Positions 26,803 through 37,031 of a stretch of 49,815 nucleotides of DNA are shown here, piece by piece. The stretch is from Pseudoluteimonas sp044226035 (lineage in GTDB: Bacteria > Pseudomonadota > Gammaproteobacteria > Xanthomonadales > Xanthomonadaceae). The stretch's first letter is position 1. Every line of letters starts with the position of its first letter. Both the position numbers and the translations under genes were made by a program. The notes beneath the pieces are model-generated. The model was not told the DNA's origin. It ran no database searches and worked only from the letters and a program-made list of their open reading frames with translations. Location: assembly GCA_044226035.1 (NCBI GenBank), contig JBGAHT010000015.1, positions 1 through 49,815 of the forward strand, read 5' to 3'.

Positions 26803-26887
26803 CGTAGCCCGGGTAAGCGGAGCGCACCCGGGACTTCAATCGGAGCCACCGATCCCGGGTGTGGCCTGCGGCCTTACCCGGGCTACG
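26803..26887. repeat. Long inverted intergenic repeat downstream of korB
   Basis: CGTAGCCCGGGTAAG (26803-26817) is mirrored by CTTACCCGGGCTACG (26873-26887), with inner CACCCGGGA/TCCCGGGTG arms. It lies between korB and the thiC leader on the same strand, so it may reduce read-through. Confidence 0.8.
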
Positions 26888-26928
26888 AATGCGGGAAATT
26901 CCGTGCGTTTTGTGCTGCAATAGCGTCA

Positions 26929-27007
26929 GAAGCGGGGGTACCGTGGCAGCGCGGTTGAGACAGACCCTTCGAACCTGATCCGGCTGACACCGGCGTAGGG
27001 AAGCTTC
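26929..27007 (+). promoter_or_regulatory. TPP riboswitch (THI element)
   Basis: The leader holds the conserved THI-element landmarks in order: GCGGGGGTACCG, GGTTGAGACAGACCCTTCGA, ACCTGATCCGGCTGACACCG and GCGTAGGGAAGC. P1 can be formed by GAAGC (26929-26933) with GCTTC (27003-27007). A second hairpin, CGCGAC (27007-27012) with GTCGCG (27025-27030), abuts P1 and may be part of the expression platform. It precedes thiC, so thiamine pyrophosphate should repress thiC. Confidence 0.93.
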
Positions 27008-27069
27008 GCGACCATCCTGCATGCGTCGCGCCGCCGCTTCGTCCAGAGAATTCACCCAGGACGATGCCG

Positions 27070-28971
<1,902 letters not shown>

Positions 28972-29068
28972 GCGCCGGGGCCGGGTGTTCCGCGCCGCGG
29001 TTTGTCCGCCCCGGGCCCTGCGTTACCATGCGCGCCGACCGCGCTATCGCCGCGGCGTGGAGCGTTTC

Positions 29069-30049
29069 GTGAAACTGCAGGCGCCGTTCATCCAGTTGCC
29101 GTTGCTGTTCGACGCCGAGGTGCTCGCGCGCGAGGTGCTGGCGATCGACGAATCCGAGTGGAAGCCGCATCCGCAGGGGTTCGCGGGCAATTCGATGCTG
29201 CCGCTGGTGGCGGTCAATGGCGATCCGGCCGACGAGACCTTTGCCGGCCGGATGCTGCCCACCCCGTACCTGCGCGACTGCCCGTACCTCGCGCAGGTCA
29301 TCGCCAGCTTCGAGGCGGTGGTGGGGCGCAGCCGGTTGATGCGGCTGTCGGGGCAGGCGGAAGTGTCGCGGCATTTCGACCAAGGGTATTACTGGGCCGA
29401 TCGCGTGCGCGTGCACGTGCCGATCGTGACCCAGCCCACGGTCCGCTTCGAATGCGCCGACATGGCCATCAACATGGCCGCGGGCGAATGCTGGATCTTC
29501 GATACCTGGCGCATGCACCGGGTGATCAACGATGCCGATGCCTCGCGCATCCACCTGGTGGCCGATACCGTGGGCGGCAGCGGGTTCTGGGACCTGGTCG
29601 GGCGCGGTCGCGTGCATGGCGCGCCGCAACGCGGGCCATGGGAACCCAGGCGCGTTCTGCCGGTGCCGGGCGCGAACGCCGCATTCCCGCTCGAGTCGTT
29701 CAATGTGCCGGTGGTGATGAGCCCGTGGGAAATGAAGTCGCATTTCGGCTTGCTGTTCGGCGATGCGCTGCCGCATCCGCAGCTGCAACACGTGCATTGG
29801 CTCGCGGCGCAACTGCTGCGCGGCTGGCAAGGCCTGTGGGCGGAATACGGCGACGGCCCCGCCGGGCATCCGCACTACCGGCAGTTGCTCGACCGCTTCC
29901 AGCGGCAGGCGCTGCCGCTGGCGGAACCGATCCTGCTCAACAACAACGGCGGATTCATGCAGGCGATGCGGCTGCTGGTCCTGCAGTCGGCGATCCGCGA
30001 CGCAGGGCCGCAGGACAGCGGCGAATACGGCACGGCCGACCGCGGTTGA
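29069..30049 (+). CDS. Asp/Asn beta-hydroxylase-family Fe(II)/2-oxoglutarate dioxygenase
   Basis: The 326-residue protein contains the PF05118-type core SRHFDQGYYWADRVRVHVPIVTQ...MAAGECWIFDTWRMHRVINDADASRIHLVAD. The metal-site pattern is H102-x-D104...H150, with Arg160 ten residues after the last His, the spacing of Fe(II)/2-oxoglutarate hydroxylases such as the bacterial proline cis-4-hydroxylases. It is probably catalytically active on a peptide, protein or amino acid, but the substrate is unknown. The C-terminal third is unassigned. I chose GTG 29069 because GGAG (29059-29062) lies 6 nt before it. GTG 29057 is possible. A TonB-dependent receptor gene follows after 190 bp. Confidence 0.72.
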   Translation: MKLQAPFIQLPLLFDAEVLAREVLAIDESEWKPHPQGFAGNSMLPLVAVNGDPADETFAGRMLPTPYLRDCPYLAQVIASFEAVVGRSRLMRLSGQAEVSRHFDQGYYWADRVRVHVPIVTQPTVRFECADMAINMAAGECWIFDTWRMHRVINDADASRIHLVADTVGGSGFWDLVGRGRVHGAPQRGPWEPRRVLPVPGANAAFPLESFNVPVVMSPWEMKSHFGLLFGDALPHPQLQHVHWLAAQLLRGWQGLWAEYGDGPAGHPHYRQLLDRFQRQALPLAEPILLNNNGGFMQAMRLLVLQSAIRDAGPQDSGEYGTADRG

Positions 30050-30239
30050 ACCCCGACGGCGCGGTCGCCGCGCACGCGCGCTCGTTCCGGTCGCCTCCAG
30101 CCATCCGTTAAGGATGTGGAAATACCGGCAATTCCGGTCAATCGGAAAAGCCGCGCGCGTCAAACACGCCATACCCCGTCCCGTCATTGTGGAGCTTGGC
30201 CACCGATCGGTGCCGCTTCAACGTGAACGGGGACAATCA

Positions 30240-33071
30240 ATGCAACGCAAACTCCTGACAACCGCCATCTGCGTGGCGATGGCCGTACCCTTGATCGCGC
30301 CGCGCGCGCATGCGCAGGAAGCGCAACCCGATCCGGCGACGGATCAGCCCGGCAACGCGTCCGCCGACGCGGACACCCTCGACAAGATCGTGGTGACCGG
30401 TTCGCGCATCCCGCGCGCGCAGGTCGAAACCGCGTCGCCGGTGGTGACCATCACCGCCGAGCAGATCAAGAGCCAGGGCTTCCGCAACGTTTCCGACGTG
30501 TTGCGCCAGCAGCCGCTCTCGACCGGCGCGGTGCAGGACAACCAGTTCTCGGGATTCACCGCGACGGCCACCACCATCAGCCTGCTGGGCCTGTCCCCGA
30601 GCTTCACCCTGATCCTGGTCGACGGGCGGCCGTTGGCCGATTACCCGCTGCTCTACAACGGCCAGAGCAATTTCACCGACCTCACCAGCATCCCGGTCGC
30701 GATGGTCGAGCGCATCGACATCCTGCCGGGCAACCAGTCGTCGATCTACGGTTCCGCGGCGATCGCGGGCGTGGTCAACATCATCCTGAAGAAGCACATC
30801 GACGGCATGCAGCTCGATGTCCGCGCCGGCGGATATACCGATGGCGGCGGGCAGAACCAGCGCCTGCAGCTGACCGGCGGCCAGGACTGGAGCGGCCTCG
30901 GCCTGACCTGGGGCCTGCAATACAGCCAGCAGGATCCGATCTACCTCAACCAGCGCGATTACACCGACACGACCGACGACAACCCGAACCCGAACCTGCG
31001 CTACGGTTCGCGCACGCACATCATCCTCAACGGATTCACCGGCACCTACGACGATCCCGGCGACCTGTGCGACAACGTCTCGTTCCTGTACGGCGGCACG
31101 ACCAAGGTCGATTTCCGCCCGGGCCGCGGCAATTTCTGCGGCAGCCGCGCGCAGCCCGGCTACGTCTCGATCCTCAACGAGGAGAAGGGGCTTTCGGGTT
31201 ACCTCAACGGCACCTTCGCGCTGAACGACAACGCCGACCTGTACGCGAACGTGCTGGTCAGCAGGAACCGCGACCGCAACGACAGCGGCTCGCGGTTCTG
31301 GGTCCCCGACTACAACGGCACCCACAACAACTACGTGTGGAACGCCACCGAGAACACGCTCGAAACCTACCAGCGCATCTTCGCGCCGGAGGAGATGCCC
31401 GACGACGCTCGCTTCCTGACCGCGAACTCGCTGTCCTACAGCACCGCGTTCGGCGTCAAGGGCACCTTCGGCGATTCCGACTGGGACTACGACGCCTATT
31501 ACAGCCGTTCCGGATACAAGGTCACGTCCGACCAGCTGTGGCCGCTGGTCGGCCCGATGGAGGACTTCTTCCGCAACCAGTTCATGGGCCCGCAGCTCGG
31601 CACCTACTACGGCTATCCGGTCTATGCGCCGAACAAGCCCGCGTTGTACCAGGCGCTCACGCCCGACCAGTTCCGCAGCTTCTCCGACAACATCCACAAC
31701 GTGTCGGAAACCTGGACCCAGAACGTCAACTTCCAGCTGGTCAATGCGAACCTGTTCCAGATGCCGGCGGGCCCGGTCGGCATGGCGACGGTGTTCCAGG
31801 CCGGCAACCAGTACTGGGACAATCCCATCGATCCGCGCGTCAGCGGCGGCGAATTCTTCGGCCTCAACGGCACCAGCGGCCGCGGCAAGCGCGAGAACGC
31901 CGCGGTCGGCGTCGAGTTCACGGTTCCGCTGCTCAAGGAACTGACCGCGGACCTCGCGGTGCGCTACGACACCTACAAGAACGTGGGCGCGAACTCGGAC
32001 TCGGCCCCGACCTACAAGCTGGGCCTGGAGTTCAGGCCGATGGACAGCCTGCTGATCCGCGGCAACTACGGCACCGCGTTCCGCGCGCCGGACATGGGCT
32101 ACATCTTCACCGGCGGCAACGGCTTCTTCTCCAGCGAAACCGACTTCTACAAGTGCGAGATCGACCCGAACAATTGCGCGCTGTACACCGGCGTCTCGGT
32201 GGAAGGCAACCAGGTCGGCAACCCGGACCTGAAGTCGATCACCGCCGATTCCTACGGTTTCGGCTTCGTGTGGTCGCCCAGCGCCAACTTCGACCTGCAC
32301 GCGGACTACTACAACGTCAGCATCCAGGACGAAGTCGTCCCGCAATCGACGACCCAGACCCTGTTCGACGAAAACGAGTGCCGCCAGGGCCGGCTCGACA
32401 TCCACTCCGCGCGCTGCGTGGACGCGCTGTCCCGCGTGATCCGCACGGCGCCGAACCCGGGCAACCCGCTGCTGAGCGAAAACATCGACCTGGTCATCGT
32501 CAAGGGCATCAACATCGCCGAGGAGAACGTGTCCGGCATCACCGCGGGCACGACCTGGCGCTTCGATACCGACCGGATCGGCAAGTTCAACCTCGGCCTT
32601 GAATACAACCTCACCCTGAAGCACAAGACCAAGACGTCCCCGGACAGCCCGGCGTTCGACGTGTTTTCCAGCGGGCAACTGCTGACCGCGGAATTCAAGA
32701 GCATCGTGACCGGCGACCTGGGCTGGGAATACGGCCGCTGGGCGGCGAACCTGCACGGGATCCGCTACGGATCCCTGCCCAACTACGCCAAGCAGTTCAC
32801 TTCCGACCCGTCGAACCCGTACGTGACCTCGAACGGCGTCGGGCCGGGAATGGTGCGGCCGTGGATGCTGTACAACCTCAGCGTCGATTACGACATCACC
32901 AAGAACAGCACCCTGAGCCTGATCGTGAACAACATCAGGAACTCGCGCCCGCCGGAAGACCCGAGCTACGACGGATCGCAGGGTTTCGCGCCGCCGTACT
33001 ACAACATCTTCGCCTACAACGGCTACGGTCGATCCTATTGGCTCGAATACAAGATCAACTTCGGCAAGTAG
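30240..33071 (+). CDS. TonB-dependent outer-membrane receptor (first of two)
   Basis: This is a 943-residue receptor. It has a signal peptide (about 1-25, ending AHA), a TonB-box-like DTLDKIVVTGSRI (46-58), and a plug domain with the LLGLSPSFTLILVDGRPLADYPL and YGSAAIAGVVNIILKKHIDG motifs. A 22-stranded barrel follows. It has no N-terminal signalling domain. The substrate (siderophore, peptide, sugar or other) is unknown. GGGGAC precedes the ATG at 30240. A 12-bp palindrome CACCGATCGGTG lies at 30201-30212 and could be an operator, though one is expected by chance every few kb. It is followed by a strong terminator. Confidence 0.93.
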   Translation: MQRKLLTTAICVAMAVPLIAPRAHAQEAQPDPATDQPGNASADADTLDKIVVTGSRIPRAQVETASPVVTITAEQIKSQGFRNVSDVLRQQPLSTGAVQDNQFSGFTATATTISLLGLSPSFTLILVDGRPLADYPLLYNGQSNFTDLTSIPVAMVERIDILPGNQSSIYGSAAIAGVVNIILKKHIDGMQLDVRAGGYTDGGGQNQRLQLTGGQDWSGLGLTWGLQYSQQDPIYLNQRDYTDTTDDNPNPNLRYGSRTHIILNGFTGTYDDPGDLCDNVSFLYGGTTKVDFRPGRGNFCGSRAQPGYVSILNEEKGLSGYLNGTFALNDNADLYANVLVSRNRDRNDSGSRFWVPDYNGTHNNYVWNATENTLETYQRIFAPEEMPDDARFLTANSLSYSTAFGVKGTFGDSDWDYDAYYSRSGYKVTSDQLWPLVGPMEDFFRNQFMGPQLGTYYGYPVYAPNKPALYQALTPDQFRSFSDNIHNVSETWTQNVNFQLVNANLFQMPAGPVGMATVFQAGNQYWDNPIDPRVSGGEFFGLNGTSGRGKRENAAVGVEFTVPLLKELTADLAVRYDTYKNVGANSDSAPTYKLGLEFRPMDSLLIRGNYGTAFRAPDMGYIFTGGNGFFSSETDFYKCEIDPNNCALYTGVSVEGNQVGNPDLKSITADSYGFGFVWSPSANFDLHADYYNVSIQDEVVPQSTTQTLFDENECRQGRLDIHSARCVDALSRVIRTAPNPGNPLLSENIDLVIVKGINIAEENVSGITAGTTWRFDTDRIGKFNLGLEYNLTLKHKTKTSPDSPAFDVFSSGQLLTAEFKSIVTGDLGWEYGRWAANLHGIRYGSLPNYAKQFTSDPSNPYVTSNGVGPGMVRPWMLYNLSVDYDITKNSTLSLIVNNIRNSRPPEDPSYDGSQGFAPPYYNIFAYNGYGRSYWLEYKINFGK

Positions 33072-33093
33072 GACGCCATGGTTCCCGACCCAG

Positions 33094-33123
33094 GACATGC
33101 CGGCGCAAGCCGGCATGTCTTTT
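33094..33123 (+). terminator. Strong Rho-independent terminator
   Basis: A perfect 11-bp stem (GACATGCCGGC at 33094-33104 with GCCGGCATGTC at 33109-33119) closed by the tetraloop GCAA is followed by TTTT. It lies 22 bp after the stop of the first receptor gene. Confidence 0.9.
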
Positions 33124-33429
33124 GGCGCGGACCGCGTCCGGCGCCGACGGCGCCAGTGCAACCCTGCGCGCGCCTCGCGCATCCTGCAGAGGCGGGTCGC
33201 GCGATCGGCGCGCACGGATGGCGGCCATGCGGCCCGATGCGCGGGGCATGCCGCGCGGTTCGGGCCGGTACCTCTGTCATATGCCCGCCCCGGGCGGGCG
33301 TGGGATGCTCCATGCAACACCCCGTCAGCAACAGGCGGGGACTTTGCCGAACTTGCCCGGAGCGGACGATCGTCGTTCGGGTAAGGTGTTCACCAGCACA
33401 ATCGCGACAGCGGATGGCGTCGAAGCGGA
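33124..33429. other. 306-bp gap before the membrane regulator gene
   Basis: No convincing gene is seen on either strand. The only structure is a short palindrome, GCCCGCCCCGGGCGGGC (33283-33299), about 130 bp before the regulator start. It could be an operator or a stem. I see no clear promoter hexamers. Confidence 0.5.
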
Positions 33430-35697
33430 ATGCTGAACCAGCATAAAAACCTCATCGAGCCCGAAACCGACTTCCTGAAGGTCGGCGATTGCATCGTCGA
33501 CGTCGCGCGCCGCGACGTCTACGAAGCCGGCGTGGCGAGTCCGCGGCGGATCACGGTGAAGTCGATGCAGGTCCTGCTCATGCTCGTGGCGCACCAGGGC
33601 AAGGTGGTGAGCCGGGTCGCGATCCTCGAATGGGTGTGGTCGGGCACGCTGCCCAGCGACGACGTCGTGACGCAGGCGATCGCGCAATTGCGCAAGGCCT
33701 TCGGCGACGACCGCGGCACGCCGCGTTATCTGGAGACCATCGCCAAGGGCGGTTACCGATTGCTGGCGCCGGTGAGCTGGATCGCATCGCCGGCCGACGC
33801 GGGCATCCGCGACGACGGGGAATGGCGCGCCGCGACCGATGCCGCCGGCGACCCGGCCGGCAACGAAGCCGGCCAGGCTGAAACCGCGGCGCGGCGGAGC
33901 GGAAAGCGGGTCGCGCTGCTGGCCGCGGCGTCGATCGCGTTGCTGGGGTTTTGCGTGGCGCTGGTGTGGGGCTTCCTCGCGCGCCAGCCCGGTGGACGCG
34001 TCGTCAAGGCGCCTCCCGTGGTTGCGGCGGCGCAGCCCGCGGAGTTCCAGCACATCACCTCGATGCCGGGAAGCGAAACCGGACCGGGCCTGTCGCCGGA
34101 TGGCTCGCAGGTGGTTTACAGCGCCTATCCGGAAGACGATTCCTCCGCGGTGCTGTACACGCAGACCACGGCACCGGTGCCGGCGCGGGCGATCACCAAG
34201 CCCACGGCCGGCGTCTGGGACATGAGTCCGGCGTGGTCGCCGACGGGACGCGACATCGCGTTCGTGAGGATGGGGCCCGAGGATCGCTGCGCGATCATGC
34301 TGGTTCCCGCCAGCGGCGGCGAACCGCGGCAGATTTCCCCTTGCCGCGAGGACATGGACGGCCGGGTCGCATGGCATCCCGACGGCAGGCACCTGGTCAC
34401 GACGCTCAGTCCGGATGATCCCGGCGAAAACGGCGCGATCCACGTCGTCGACCTGGGCGATGGCACATGGAAGGAGCTTGCCTACCGCAAGGGCGGGAAC
34501 GATGTCGACGGACTCGCCACGTATTCGCCGGACGGCCGCTGGATCGCCTTCCGGCGCAACGTGTCGCTCGCCGACATCTGGCGCGTTCCCGCCACCGGCG
34601 GCGAACCGGAACGCCTGACCAGCCTCAAGACCAACATCAATGCCATCGCGTGGACGCCTGACGGCAAGTCCATCGTGTTCGGCCGCTATCTCGACGGCGG
34701 CGTTTCGATCGCGAGGCTCGACCTGGCCACGCGCAAGGTCGTCGACCTCGGCTTGCCCGACACCGCTTTCCCGAGCATCGCCTCGCGCACCGGGGCCATG
34801 GCGTTCGTGATCAGCCAGTCGAGGAGCGGCAACTACGACATGGGGCTGGACGAACGCATCACCGCGGGCAACCAGCTCAAGCAGTTGTTCCCGTCCTCGG
34901 GAACGGATCTGCTGCCATCGGTATCGCCCGATGGGCAGCAGGTCGCGTTCGTCTCGGATCGCTCCGGAACCGTCGCCGTGTGGTGGGCGAAGATCGGTCG
35001 GCCGGAATCCCTGCGCCTGATCGAAGGCGTGCTGCCGGTGGCGCGTTACGGCCCGGTCTGGTCGGCCGACGGCACGCGCATGCTGATGATCGGGCGCAGC
35101 GGCGACGAATACGGCATTTACGAGATCGTTCCCGACGCGGGCACGGTGCGCAGGCTTGCGGTTCCGGACAAGGCGCCGGTGTACGCCGAATACCTGCCCG
35201 AGGCATCGCGCCTGCTGGTCGTGGGCGACCGCGGCGCCGGTCGCTTGGGAGTGACCTTGTACGACACCTCCACCACGCCGTGGCGCGCGATCGCGTCCCG
35301 CGACAACATCGCGTTGACCCGGGTGGACGCCAGGCGCGGCCGCATCCTGTTCACGCGGCCGCAGGAACCCGGACTTTGGGAAATGGCCTACGACCTTTCG
35401 AATCCGCACCGCATCGCCGATCGCCCGGGCGTCGGGGGCGGGCGCAGGTTGCTGGTCGATGACGACGGCGTCTGGTTGGCGGCGCTCGACGAAGGCAGCA
35501 GTGGCGCAAAGTCCAAGTGCAGCCTCCTGTGGATGCGCTTGCCCGGATCCGGGGAACCCGGCACCTGCCTGCTGGCCCTGCCCAAGCCCGTGGCCGTGTC
35601 CGGCGTGTCCCTCGACCGCGTCCATCGCAGGCTGTACTTCTCGCTGGCCCAGGACATGAACGACGACATCGCGTTCATGCGCGCAGTCCCGCGCTGA
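33430..35697 (+). CDS. Membrane-bound winged-helix regulator with a beta-propeller domain (CadC-like)
   Basis: The 755-residue protein has an OmpR/CadC-type winged helix-turn-helix at the N-terminus. The recognition-helix region is DDVVTQAIAQLRKAFGDD, and the wing is PRYLETIAKGGYRLL, within residues about 20-116. A linker and a transmembrane helix follow (161-184). The large periplasmic part is made of PD40/TolB-like blades with repeated SPDG motifs: LSPDGSQVVYS, YSPDGRWIAFR, WTPDGKSIVFG, SPDGQQVAFVSD. DNA-binding one-component membrane regulators of this shape sense periplasmic signals, and proteins of this build are frequent in Xanthomonadaceae. The target genes may be the adjacent receptors. 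Confidence 0.85.
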   Translation: MLNQHKNLIEPETDFLKVGDCIVDVARRDVYEAGVASPRRITVKSMQVLLMLVAHQGKVVSRVAILEWVWSGTLPSDDVVTQAIAQLRKAFGDDRGTPRYLETIAKGGYRLLAPVSWIASPADAGIRDDGEWRAATDAAGDPAGNEAGQAETAARRSGKRVALLAAASIALLGFCVALVWGFLARQPGGRVVKAPPVVAAAQPAEFQHITSMPGSETGPGLSPDGSQVVYSAYPEDDSSAVLYTQTTAPVPARAITKPTAGVWDMSPAWSPTGRDIAFVRMGPEDRCAIMLVPASGGEPRQISPCREDMDGRVAWHPDGRHLVTTLSPDDPGENGAIHVVDLGDGTWKELAYRKGGNDVDGLATYSPDGRWIAFRRNVSLADIWRVPATGGEPERLTSLKTNINAIAWTPDGKSIVFGRYLDGGVSIARLDLATRKVVDLGLPDTAFPSIASRTGAMAFVISQSRSGNYDMGLDERITAGNQLKQLFPSSGTDLLPSVSPDGQQVAFVSDRSGTVAVWWAKIGRPESLRLIEGVLPVARYGPVWSADGTRMLMIGRSGDEYGIYEIVPDAGTVRRLAVPDKAPVYAEYLPEASRLLVVGDRGAGRLGVTLYDTSTTPWRAIASRDNIALTRVDARRGRILFTRPQEPGLWEMAYDLSNPHRIADRPGVGGGRRLLVDDDGVWLAALDEGSSGAKSKCSLLWMRLPGSGEPGTCLLALPKPVAVSGVSLDRVHRRLYFSLAQDMNDDIAFMRAVPR

Positions 35698-36057
35698 GGG
35701 CGATCGCGCGATCCGGACTCGCGGCGGCCTCCCGCGCATTCCCCGACCGACATCCTTCGCCGCGCTGCGCCGCATGCCGGCGGCGTGCGGCCCATCGATC
35801 GCCAACCGTCGGCCGGAACGCGCGGACGACTGCGGACGAGGGCCGCGATCCGCGCCATTCGACCCGTCGTTTTCGTCCGCACGACTCGCGCGCGGGACCC
35901 GGTCGCCGATCGCATCCGAAAGTCATGCGCATAACCCCTTGAATCGCGTGGAAAACGTGGATGCAAGGAAAATTTCGTGGTTTCTGCAGCGAAGTTTCCT
36001 GACCCACGGGCGGGGATGCGCGATCTACGGCCTCGACCCCACGCACAGGTTCAGGCC
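35698..36057. other. 360-bp gap before the AraC regulator gene
   Basis: I see no convincing gene. The last 120 bp are more AT-rich than the surrounding DNA and contain an imperfect GGAAAATTTCG...CGAAGTTTCC inverted pair near 35969-36000, a possible regulatory site. In-frame starts at 35977 and 36016 exist for the AraC gene but have no better ribosome-binding site. Confidence 0.4.
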
Positions 36058-36954
36058 ATGGAACTACAAACCCTCTGGTTGGATCGCGCCGAAATCCAGG
36101 ACAAGCTCGGTCAGGATGGCCCGTCCGGCCGCTACCACCTCGCCGCCATCAGCCGTTCCGCCAGCCTCGGCGTGGCGGACAACCAGCCATCGTTCTGGCT
36201 GGTGCTGCGCGGCGACGCGCAACTGTCGTGCCGCGAGGGCACGTTCGCGCTGCAGGCCGGCGACTGGATCGCGGTCGACCGGGATTCCCGGCCGACGCTG
36301 CTGTCCGGGCGGCGCACGCTGGCCATCGCGCTGGTGATGCCTTCGGGGCATGCCTTCGAACAATCCGATCTTCCCCCCATCCACCCCGGGCGCGGGCATG
36401 CCGACGCGCGTGCCGCGCGCATGGCGCTGAGGTTGTGGCGCAACATCGGCTGCTTCGGGCCGGGCAACCGCATGGCGAGCGCGGACACGGATGCGGCCGT
36501 GCGCAGGATCCTGCATTTCCTGTCCTCGCTGCAGGACGACCTGCACCGCATGGTCGATCGCTGCCCGGGGCGTTCGTTGCGGCGCAAGCGCCAGGTCTTC
36601 GCGCGCATGCAGCGCGCGCGGCTCTACCTCGACGGCAACGCCGGGCACCAGGTGCGGCTGGCGGAACTGGCCGGGCTGTGCAACTTCTCCGTCTGGTACT
36701 TCACCAAGACCTTCCACGCGCTGTACGAGGAAGGCCCGCGGCAGACGATGTCGCACGTGCGCCTGCAGCAGGCTTCGGAATTGCTGGAGCGCACCAGCCT
36801 GTCGGTCGGCGAGGTCGGGGCGGCCTGCGGTTTCGAGAGCCCGTGCAGCTTCGCCCGGGCTTTCCGCGCCCACTACGGGACGACCGCATCGGATTACCGC
36901 TCGGTGCGCCGCGCCGGCAAAACGCCAGAACATGCAAAGCGAAGCAACGCGTAA
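36058..36954 (+). CDS. AraC family transcriptional regulator
   Basis: This 298-residue protein has an N-terminal cupin-like sensor region (about 30-120) and a C-terminal AraC double helix-turn-helix. The C-terminal part includes RLAELAGLCNFSVWYFTKTFHALYEEGPRQTMSHVRLQQA and LSVGEVGAACGFESPCSFARAFRAHYGTTASDYR. It is immediately upstream of the second receptor gene (77-bp gap), so it probably controls that gene. The ATG at 36058 is chosen as the start of the recognisable sensor. Longer forms from 36016 (ATG) or 35977 (GTG) cannot be excluded. Confidence 0.85.
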   Translation: MELQTLWLDRAEIQDKLGQDGPSGRYHLAAISRSASLGVADNQPSFWLVLRGDAQLSCREGTFALQAGDWIAVDRDSRPTLLSGRRTLAIALVMPSGHAFEQSDLPPIHPGRGHADARAARMALRLWRNIGCFGPGNRMASADTDAAVRRILHFLSSLQDDLHRMVDRCPGRSLRRKRQVFARMQRARLYLDGNAGHQVRLAELAGLCNFSVWYFTKTFHALYEEGPRQTMSHVRLQQASELLERTSLSVGEVGAACGFESPCSFARAFRAHYGTTASDYRSVRRAGKTPEHAKRSNA

Positions 36955-37031
36955 GCGAAAGCGGATGCGGAACCCGCGCCGTAACGTGGCGGTGCGATTT
37001 ACGCATTGCTAACAAACCCGGAGAATCCTTG

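Noticed and set aside
30201..30212. 12-bp palindrome as a proven operator of the first receptor
   Set aside because: Such palindromes occur by chance about a dozen times in a sequence this long. It is noted in the gene entry only.
30237..33320. Long minus-strand frame opposite the first TonB receptor
   Set aside because: No family features and low-complexity composition (Val/Arg/Ala). The plus strand encodes a clear receptor.
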